Of a DNA stretch of 11,664 bases, positions 6,645 to 11,664 are shown piece by piece. The notes below the pieces were generated by a model that did no database searches, was not told the DNA's origin, and saw only the letters and a program-made list of their open reading frames with translations. Numbering within the stretch: the stretch's first letter is position 1; each line of letters opens with the position of its first letter. The position numbers and the translations under genes were made by a program. The stretch comes from CAZAJS01 sp964485635 (GTDB lineage Bacteria > Pseudomonadota > Gammaproteobacteria > Francisellales > Francisellaceae), in contig CAZAJS010000032.1 of assembly GCA_964485635.1 (NCBI GenBank), positions 1 to 11,664 on the forward strand, in the 5' to 3' direction.

Positions 6645-7163
6645 ATTAGTAACGAGAAAAAAGCGCGCATTAATGAGAAGATTGGCGCAAAAACGGTTCG
6701 CCTGATTAGTCCTGATGGGGAGCAATTAGGAATTGTTTCAATTGATGAAGCACGACAAAAAGCAGAATCTTTTGGGTTGGACCTCGTTGAAATCGTCCCA
6801 AATAGTAATCCTCCCGTTTGTCGGATTATGGATTACGGAAAGTTCTTGTTTGAGCAAAACAAGAAAAAAGCCGCTGCTAAGAAAAACCAAAAACAAATCC
6901 AAGTAAAAGAGGTCAAATTAAGACCCGTAACGGATAAAGGGGATTATCAGGTAAAACTACGCAACCTGATTAAATTCTTACAAAATGGCGATAAAGTCAA
7001 AGTCACTTTGCGATTCAGAGGCCGAGAAATGGCACATCAAAGTATTGGGTTAGATATGCTCAAACAGATGGCTGCTGATGCTGAAGAATATGCAGTGGTG
7101 GAGCACCAACCTAAAATGGAAGGTCGCCAAATGATTATGATTTTAGCAGCGCGCAAAAATTAA
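6645..7163 (+). CDS. infC: Translation initiation factor IF-3, starting at ATT
   Basis: IF3 binds the 30S subunit, prevents premature joining of the 50S and proofreads start codon-initiator tRNA pairing. The 172-residue product has the N-domain with RLISPDGEQLGIVSIDEARQ, the LDLVEIVPNSNPPVCRIMDYGK signature, a lysine-rich linker (KKKAAAKKNQKQ) and the C-domain with EVKLRP, GDYQVKLR, RFRGREMAH and GRQMIMILA. No ATG, GTG or TTG fits the N-domain: the TTG at 6777 would remove the first 44 conserved residues. The ATT at 6645, three bases after the thrS stop and behind GGAGG, matches the E. coli AUU start. AUU allows IF3 to repress its own synthesis, since IF3 discriminates against non-canonical starts; that regulation is inferred here. 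Confidence 0.95.
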   Translation: MSNEKKARINEKIGAKTVRLISPDGEQLGIVSIDEARQKAESFGLDLVEIVPNSNPPVCRIMDYGKFLFEQNKKKAAAKKNQKQIQVKEVKLRPVTDKGDYQVKLRNLIKFLQNGDKVKVTLRFRGREMAHQSIGLDMLKQMAADAEEYAVVEHQPKMEGRQMIMILAARKN

Positions 7164-7198
7164 TTATTTAAAACACAACCAAATGCGGAGTTATTACA

Positions 7199-7396
7199 AT
7201 GCCAAAAATTAAAACAAAACGTGGCGCGGCCAAACGTTTTCAACGAACAGGTAGCGGTGGCTTTAAACATCGAGCAGCTTATCGAGCGCATATTAACACA
7301 AAAATGACAACAAAACGGAAGCGTCATTTGCGTGGAATGCATCAAGTAAGCAGCCAAGATGTTGCTTCTTTAAACCAACAAATGCCTCATGTGTAG
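7199..7396 (+). CDS. rpmI: 50S ribosomal protein L35
   Basis: Small basic protein of the large ribosomal subunit, 65 aa, the family's usual length. It begins MPKIKTKRGAAKRFQRTGSG and carries HINTKMTTKRKRHLRG, the characteristic L35 blocks. CGGAG stands eight bases before the ATG. It lies 35 bases after infC and 31 before rplT in the conserved infC-rpmI-rplT order. In E. coli L20 represses rpmI and rplT by binding an mRNA structure in this region; no equivalent pseudoknot could be recognised by eye in the short gap. Confidence 0.97.
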   Translation: MPKIKTKRGAAKRFQRTGSGGFKHRAAYRAHINTKMTTKRKRHLRGMHQVSSQDVASLNQQMPHV

Positions 7397-7427
7397 GTCA
7401 ATAAAGGTCAAATAGGAGTAAAAAGTA

Positions 7428-7787
7428 ATGCCAAGAGTAAAACGAGGCGTACAAGCCAACCGTCGTCACAAAAAGATTTTAAAACAAGCTAAAGGCTATT
7501 ATGGAGCGCGTTCAAGAACATTTCGTGTTGCCAAACAGGCTGTTATTAAAGCCGATCAATATGCTTATCGGGATCGCAAGCAAAAGAAACGTCAATTTCG
7601 TTCATTGTGGATTGTTCGTATCAACGCAGCCGCACGCCAACATGATATGAGCTACAGTCAATTGATTAATGGACTGAAAAAAGCTGAAGTTGAAGTTGAT
7701 CGTAAACAGCTAGCAGAAATGGCTGTATATGACCAAACTGCGTTTAGCGCATTAGTTCAGCAAGCAAAAGCACATTTGAGTGCTTAA
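7428..7787 (+). CDS. rplT: 50S ribosomal protein L20
   Basis: Large-subunit protein needed for early 50S assembly; it binds 23S rRNA through a long basic N-terminal helix. At 119 aa it is standard length. It begins MPRVKRGVQANRRHKKILKQ, continues with AKGYYGARSRTFRVAKQAV and LWIVRINAAAR, and has the globular C-terminal half with SQLINGLKKAEVEVDRKQLAEMA. AGGAG is nine bases before the ATG. It is the last gene of the translation cluster, followed by a terminator instead of the usual pheS. Confidence 0.98.
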   Translation: MPRVKRGVQANRRHKKILKQAKGYYGARSRTFRVAKQAVIKADQYAYRDRKQKKRQFRSLWIVRINAAARQHDMSYSQLINGLKKAEVEVDRKQLAEMAVYDQTAFSALVQQAKAHLSA

Positions 7788-7807
7788 TCAATCATGCATT
7801 GATTTTT
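7786..7807 (+). terminator. Weak AT-rich hairpin with T run just after rplT
   Basis: AATCAAT (7786-7792) and ATTGATT (7798-7804) can pair around a CATGC loop, followed by TTT. The stem overlaps the rplT stop and is AT-rich, so it is a poor terminator alone but could act with the strong hairpin 15 bases further on. Confidence 0.35.
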
Positions 7808-7818
7808 AAGCATGTATC

Positions 7819-7842
7819 AGGCGCTTTAAAGCGCCTTTTTTT
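7819..7842 (+). terminator. Strong intrinsic terminator of thrS-infC-rpmI-rplT
   Basis: The perfect palindrome GGCGCTTTAAAGCGCC (7820-7835) forms a six-pair stem with a TTAA loop, extended by A7819-T7836, and is followed by seven T. It ends the translation operon about 35 bases past rplT. Confidence 0.92.
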
Positions 7843-7887
7843 ATTGAATAAAATGCTAAAAACTGATAGAAACATGACTTTTTCCTA

Positions 7888-7916
7888 TTGCAATGTGTGT
7901 GAAATAGTGGCATATT
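7888..7916 (+). promoter_or_regulatory. Candidate sigma70 promoter for the HU-family gene
   Basis: A -35 TTGCAA (7888-7893) and a -10 CATATT (7911-7916) are separated by exactly 17 bases, with TGG just before the -10 as an extended element. Each hexamer matches consensus at four of six positions. It lies between the rplT terminator and the HU gene, where a promoter is required. Confidence 0.5.
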
Positions 7917-7959
7917 CAACAATGAAAAAAGTGCATAAAAAAGTGTAAGGAGATCTTTT

Positions 7960-8253
7960 ATGGATGATAACCAAAAATTAACGAAACAAGCATTTGTCAA
8001 CTTGGTCAAAGAACAAGGGGCTTATGAAACAAAGGCAGATGCAGAAAAAGCAACCAATGCAATGATCTTGGCATTAGAGCAAGCATTAAGCGAAGGCTAT
8101 ACAGTACCGTTTGTTGGTTTTGGAACATTTGATATCGTTGAGCGTAGTGCTCGCGAAGGTCGTAATCCACAAACAGGCGAAAAAATGCATATTAAAGCAT
8201 CTAAATCAGTCAGATTTAAACCAGGCGCAGAATTAAAGAAGAAAGTTCAATAA
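7960..8253 (+). CDS. HU-family DNA-binding protein
   Basis: Nucleoid protein that binds and bends DNA as a dimer. The 97-residue product has the helical N-terminal dimerisation part, then GFGTFDIVERSAREGRNPQTGEKMHIKASKSVRFKPGAELKKKV in pieces: GFGTF near residue 51, the beta-arm GRNPQTG with its intercalating proline, and the closing FKPGAELK. The arm and tail look more like HU than IhfA or IhfB, although the position after rplT is where ihfA often stands. It is slightly longer than the usual 90 aa because of a polar N-terminal extension (MDDNQ). AAGGAG lies seven bases before the ATG. It appears monocistronic, though no clear terminator was seen behind it. Confidence 0.93.
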   Translation: MDDNQKLTKQAFVNLVKEQGAYETKADAEKATNAMILALEQALSEGYTVPFVGFGTFDIVERSAREGRNPQTGEKMHIKASKSVRFKPGAELKKKVQ

Positions 8254-8359
8254 GCCATCTTTGTAATTATTTTTCTATTTAAATTTCCCTTTCAATTTGA
8301 TTGATTTCGTCTTATTATAAGATTCATGGCAGTGTTAATTTTATTGATAAAGGTGAATA
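8254..8359. other. AT-rich intergenic stretch with a small palindrome
   Basis: No gene or clear terminator was seen. A 13-base palindrome TCTTATTATAAGA (8310-8322) contains a -10-like TATAAG (8316-8321) but has no good -35 at normal spacing. It is the most likely place for the promoter of the downstream membrane protein-helicase-phosphatase-engB run; support is weak. Confidence 0.3.
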
Positions 8360-8785
8360 ATGACAACTCAACAAAAATCATTAATACAAGGCATTATTTT
8401 ATTTTTAATTATCGTTGGACTCGATATTTATTTAAGTTTTGTTTTTGTTCAATTTGATCATATTATGGCATCAATTGCTACAATCATGTTTTTGACGTTG
8501 ATTCCGATTGTTTTGCTTTTACCATTACGGTATTTATGTCAAGCTAAGAAACGTTTTTCACTGTTGAATTATTTAATGTCATTTGCTAAAGATATTCAAA
8601 ACATTGCATGGTTTATTTTTTCCATGGTGCAGCATCTTTTTCAAATTCTGTTAGCAATTATTACAGGTCGATTATTTAGTGGCCATCGAGGGGACACTGA
8701 TTCATATACCTCTGAATCAAACCAATCAGCACATGATCAACAAAAATCGCAAGATGAAACGGTCTCTGAGCCATTAGATCGTTAA
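8360..8785 (+). CDS. Hypothetical small membrane protein
   Basis: I do not recognise this 141-residue protein. Two clear hydrophobic segments (about 9-30 and 36-57) form a hairpin. A short basic stretch (CQAKKRF) follows, then a third hydrophobic or amphipathic segment (about 79-104), and a polar tail rich in Ser, Gln, Asp and Glu (107-141) with no hydrophobicity. The basic residues after segment two and the hydrophilic tail suggest an inner-membrane protein with a cytoplasmic C-terminus, but topology is inferred. AAGGTG precedes the ATG by about four bases. The helicase gene begins 19 bases after its stop, so the two are probably co-transcribed. Codon use and AT content resemble the neighbours. 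Confidence 0.75.
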   Translation: MTTQQKSLIQGIILFLIIVGLDIYLSFVFVQFDHIMASIATIMFLTLIPIVLLLPLRYLCQAKKRFSLLNYLMSFAKDIQNIAWFIFSMVQHLFQILLAIITGRLFSGHRGDTDSYTSESNQSAHDQQKSQDETVSEPLDR

Positions 8786-8804
8786 TTGATCTGATAAAGC
8801 CTTC

Positions 8805-10880
8805 ATGATGCAGTATACCGTCCAACAACAAGCCATTATTCAACATTCTTTGTCTCGGCATGCATTGGTGTCTGCTGTGGCAGGGAGTGGTAAAACACAA
8901 ACACTGTTAGGGCGAATTAGTTTTTTATTGCAACAAGGTGTTTGTCCTGACCAAATTTTAGTGGTCATGTTTAACAAGTCAGCCCAAAAAGACTTTCAAA
9001 AAAGGTTACAAAACAATGACTCCTCGAAAGGAGGGCATCAAGTTAAAGTGAAAACCTTTCATGCGTTAGGTTTATCTATTTTACAGCGTCTTGTTCATTT
9101 AGGCTATCTTGAATCAAATTTTACTTTAATGACAAATACGTATCATTTGAATCATTGTATGCGCCAGGCAATTCGGCAAGTGTCTGAACAATTTAAGATG
9201 CGTTGTGATTTGCGAGCTGACACACTTGAGCAGTTATTTGAAGCCATCAGTTTAATTAAATCACAAGGATTAGAGCAATTATCGAATAAACAGCAGCAAA
9301 TGACTTACCCTATTGATTTTGTTAAAGCGGTGTATCAAGTGTTTGAAAATCAAAGGATTCAGAATCATTGGGTGACTTTGGATGATTTAATTACTGATCC
9401 AGTCAAATGGTTGTCGAATCATACAAAAGCAAAATCACTGTTCCAAGAATATTCCCATATTATTGTCGATGAGTATCAAGATATTAATCAAGCTCAGCAA
9501 TTATTATTACAAATAGTTGCTGGTGATAAAGCATCCTTGATGGTTGTGGGGGATGTGGATCAAACAATTTATGAATGGCGCGGTTCCCAACCTTATTTTA
9601 TGCTAAAAGGCTTTAAAAAAACATTCCAGCCAACAGATATTTATACACTTTCTTATACTTTTCGGTTTGGTCATTTAACGGCATTAATGGCTAATACCGT
9701 TATTCAAAATAATCAGCACCGCTATGATCAGTCCTGTTTATCAAAGTCGGGTCAATCAACAGATGTGCATTTAATGAATGGTGCTGATACAAGTTATGCG
9801 GTTGCCTGTTTGAAAAAAATCCTTCAGAAGGGAACTTATGAAAAAGAACAAATTGGTGTATTAGTCCGGCAATATAGTTCTGCTATTTTATTTGAATTAA
9901 ACTGTTTAATTCAAGGGGTTGATTACCATTTGCAAGGGGCAAAAGGTGTCTTTGATTTGCCAATTACTCGAGCAATTTATGGTTATTTGCTTTTCATGGT
10001 TGACCAATGGTCAGTCATTGCAGCAGAACAAAAAACGACGTTATTAGCCGCTATGATGTCATTTCCTGATTGTGGTTTAAACAATGATCAGCGTTATAAG
10101 CTTGCTGAAGCTTTTGCTAAAAGTTGGCCTAAGGATTATAAAGATCTACAGCGAATTATGGCATTATTTAAAGTGACACAAGCCGGACAGCAAGCAGTTA
10201 GCCACTTTGTCCAACGTTGTCAAGAATTAATGCAATACTCAAGCCAAACATGGGCTGCAGAGGCATTGCACTATTTATACCAAAAGCTTGAGCTAATGAC
10301 TTATCTGCATTATCAGGGAAAACATCAGTATTTTTACACTGACGAGGCTGTTGCTAAAGGGTTAAAAGCATTTTTTCAGCGTTACCGGCAAAAAACATTG
10401 CAACAATTAATGCAAAAGATTATCACGTTGTATGAATCAGCATTACATCAAAAAGCCCCATCTGAACAAGCCATTACGATTTGTTCAATCCATCGAGCAA
10501 AAGGTTTGCAATGGCCGCTTGTCGTGCTTTGTGATATGACAGAAGGGGCTTTTTTTCAAAAAAATCAGTCAATTGATGCAGCCATTCTTGAACAAGAAAG
10601 GCGTTTATTTTATGTGGCCATGACACGCGCAGAGGAACAGTTATGGATTCTTGGAGGGAATGATATTCAAGCTGTTAATGATTGGACAGCATCACCGAAA
10701 CAACGTTATCCAAATGATCTTTCTTCTACAAATAGTGTTCGGTTTTTATATGAATCCAATCCTGATCAGTGCCATGCATTTTTAAACGCTGTTGCCAATC
10801 ATGATAAAAAGACAATCAAAAAGATGACTAAACGCTTTTATTCAATGAAGCAATATTATCAACAATGGGTACAGCAATAA
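8805..10880 (+). CDS. UvrD/Rep-like superfamily 1 DNA helicase
   Basis: ATP-driven 3'-5' DNA helicase or translocase of the UvrD/PcrA/Rep group, likely in repair or in clearing protein-DNA conflicts. At 691 aa it is complete. All motifs are visible: Q-motif region at the N-terminus (VQQQAII), Walker A AGSGKT (26-31), Ia VVMFNKSAQKDF, Ib VKTFHALG, Walker B DEYQD (222-226), III VGDVDQTIYEWRG (248-260), IV YTFRFG (284-289), V IHRAKGLQW (562-570), VI ERRLFYVAMTRAEEQ (598-612). Motif IV (YTFR instead of NYRS) and Ia (MFNKSAQKDF instead of FTNKAAxEM) depart from standard UvrD and Rep, so it looks like a separate paralogue. The C-terminus is rich in Lys, Met and Gln. ATG at 8805 or 8808 may start it; neither has a clear Shine-Dalgarno, suggesting coupling to the upstream gene. 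Its stop overlaps the next gene's ATG (TAATG). Confidence 0.9.
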   Translation: MMQYTVQQQAIIQHSLSRHALVSAVAGSGKTQTLLGRISFLLQQGVCPDQILVVMFNKSAQKDFQKRLQNNDSSKGGHQVKVKTFHALGLSILQRLVHLGYLESNFTLMTNTYHLNHCMRQAIRQVSEQFKMRCDLRADTLEQLFEAISLIKSQGLEQLSNKQQQMTYPIDFVKAVYQVFENQRIQNHWVTLDDLITDPVKWLSNHTKAKSLFQEYSHIIVDEYQDINQAQQLLLQIVAGDKASLMVVGDVDQTIYEWRGSQPYFMLKGFKKTFQPTDIYTLSYTFRFGHLTALMANTVIQNNQHRYDQSCLSKSGQSTDVHLMNGADTSYAVACLKKILQKGTYEKEQIGVLVRQYSSAILFELNCLIQGVDYHLQGAKGVFDLPITRAIYGYLLFMVDQWSVIAAEQKTTLLAAMMSFPDCGLNNDQRYKLAEAFAKSWPKDYKDLQRIMALFKVTQAGQQAVSHFVQRCQELMQYSSQTWAAEALHYLYQKLELMTYLHYQGKHQYFYTDEAVAKGLKAFFQRYRQKTLQQLMQKIITLYESALHQKAPSEQAITICSIHRAKGLQWPLVVLCDMTEGAFFQKNQSIDAAILEQERRLFYVAMTRAEEQLWILGGNDIQAVNDWTASPKQRYPNDLSSTNSVRFLYESNPDQCHAFLNAVANHDKKTIKKMTKRFYSMKQYYQQWVQQ

Positions 10881-11347
10881 TGCGTATTTTAATTGTGTGT
10901 CAAGCAAATCGAGTACGCTCAATCATGGTTCAGGCTGTATTTAATGCAAAGCTGGAACAACAAGGATTAACAAATCATATTGAGGTTGTCTCTGCTGGAA
11001 TTGATGCTGATCCTAATAGTGCTATTGACCATCAATTATATGCCTCAAGCAGCGCATTAGGTTATTGTGTTAAGCATCAGGCTACACGATTAGACCAATT
11101 AACCGACCTGTCATTTGATTGGATCCTTGTTTGTGATCATGCATTAAAAAAGGATGTCAGCAATTTTTTTGAAAAAACACATCGATTATCACCGTCGATA
11201 GCGCATTTATTAGAGATTCAATCACCCATTCAGCGTTCAGAACTTCCCGATCCATCAAAAGGTAATTATGATTATGAAATGGCATTTTTGCTTTATGATA
11301 CAGCCGTTGATGCGTGGTTAAACCAATTAATAAAGGAGATAATATGA
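10880..11347 (+). CDS. Low-molecular-weight protein-tyrosine-phosphatase-like protein
   Basis: Cytoplasmic phosphatase fold that would hydrolyse phosphotyrosine or a small phosphoester through a cysteine intermediate. The 155-residue product opens with a beta strand and P-loop, ILIVCQANRVRS: nucleophile Cys7, five residues, Arg13, Ser14. The general-acid Asp is likely Asp124 in LPDP. The usual P-loop is CxGNICRSP; here the second cysteine is replaced and the following proline is Ile. The aromatic DPYY motif is DPSK, so substrate choice probably differs. I chose the ATG at 10880, which shares its A with the helicase stop (TAATG). An in-frame ATG at 10865 would add five residues. The C-terminus overlaps engB by four bases (ATGA). 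A thioredoxin-type arsenate reductase shares the fold and is the main alternative, but its extra cysteine pair is not evident. Confidence 0.8.
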   Translation: MRILIVCQANRVRSIMVQAVFNAKLEQQGLTNHIEVVSAGIDADPNSAIDHQLYASSSALGYCVKHQATRLDQLTDLSFDWILVCDHALKKDVSNFFEKTHRLSPSIAHLLEIQSPIQRSELPDPSKGNYDYEMAFLLYDTAVDAWLNQLIKEII

Positions 11348-11664
11348 ATTATCAAAAAGCTCGTTATTTAAAAGGAGCTGCAAAAATAACCGATTTGCCG
11401 GCTGATGAAGGGATTGAAGTGGCATTTGCTGGCCGTTCAAACGCTGGAAAATCCAGCGCAATTAATGCATTGGTTAAGCAAAAAGCTTTAGCTAGAGTGA
11501 GTAAAACGCCAGGAAGAACTCAATTATTAAACTTTTTTTCCTTATCAGATACGCAGCGTCTCGTCGATTTACCAGGTTATGGGTATGCTAAAGTTTCTGC
11601 AACCATGCAAGCGTCATGGCAACAGACCATGGCTGAGTATTTATATACGCGTCAAACATTAAAG
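11344..11664 (+). CDS. engB: Ribosome biogenesis GTPase EngB/YsxC, N-terminal part (runs off the window)
   Basis: Essential GTPase in many bacteria, acting in late assembly of the 50S subunit. The 107 visible residues closely follow E. coli YihA: TDLPADEGIEVAFAGRSNAG with the G1 P-loop GRSNAGKSS (30-38), SKTPGRTQLLNFF with the G2 threonine (Thr59), and G3 DLPGYGYA (75-82). The NKxD-type G4 motif lies beyond the window. The ATG overlaps the phosphatase stop (ATGA), and AAGGAG sits five bases upstream inside the previous gene, so translation is well supported. It is the last visible gene of the right-hand operon. Confidence 0.95.
   Translation, partial: MNYQKARYLKGAAKITDLPADEGIEVAFAGRSNAGKSSAINALVKQKALARVSKTPGRTQLLNFFSLSDTQRLVDLPGYGYAKVSATMQASWQQTMAEYLYTRQTLK

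Noticed and set aside
8676..8900. Minus-strand open frame crossing the membrane protein-helicase junction
   Set aside because: It overlaps two better-supported plus-strand genes and has no recognisable content.

Overview
The window is about 60% AT and densely coding. It looks like core chromosome from a low-GC gammaproteobacterium. The Lgt, ThrRS, IF3, L35, L20 and EngB proteins closely resemble their enterobacterial counterparts, infC starts with ATT in the enterobacterial manner, and lgt-thyA overlap as they do in many gammaproteobacteria. A lipoprotein joining an FKBP-N-like segment to a DsbA domain recalls Francisella FipB and Legionella DsbA2, so a Thiotrichales- or Legionellales-like host-associated lineage is plausible. 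The genus cannot be fixed from this sequence alone.

Left part, minus strand. A four-gene run reads phrB (DNA photolyase), lgt (prolipoprotein diacylglyceryl transferase), thyA (thymidylate synthase) and tilS (tRNA-Ile lysidine synthetase, cut by the window edge). lgt and thyA overlap by 16 bases, and thyA and tilS share one base (TGATG). Upstream of it, and ended by its own intrinsic terminator, is the DsbA-family lipoprotein gene. Its start is puzzling: the well-placed Shine-Dalgarno serves an ATG that is one base out of frame with the gene because of a 7-A tract.

Middle, plus strand. A divergent intergenic region of about 190 bases holds promoters for the lipoprotein gene and for thrS. The translation cluster thrS-infC-rpmI-rplT follows and ends at a strong GC-rich hairpin terminator. 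In many gammaproteobacteria pheS-pheT-ihfA come next. Here they are absent, and a free-standing HU-family gene with its own promoter follows.

Right part, plus strand. A probable operon runs from a small unrecognised membrane protein through a UvrD/Rep-type superfamily 1 helicase and a low-molecular-weight phosphatase-like protein to engB (ribosome-assembly GTPase, cut by the window edge). The last three genes overlap by 1 and 4 bases, suggesting translational coupling.

No mobile element, CRISPR array, tRNA, rRNA or prophage signal was seen. No gene-free stretch exceeds about 200 bases. Most of the window is ordinary core genome. The points worth a second look are the lipoprotein start and its extra cysteine pair, the divergent phosphatase in the helicase-engB operon, the unrecognised membrane protein, and the missing pheST-ihfA.
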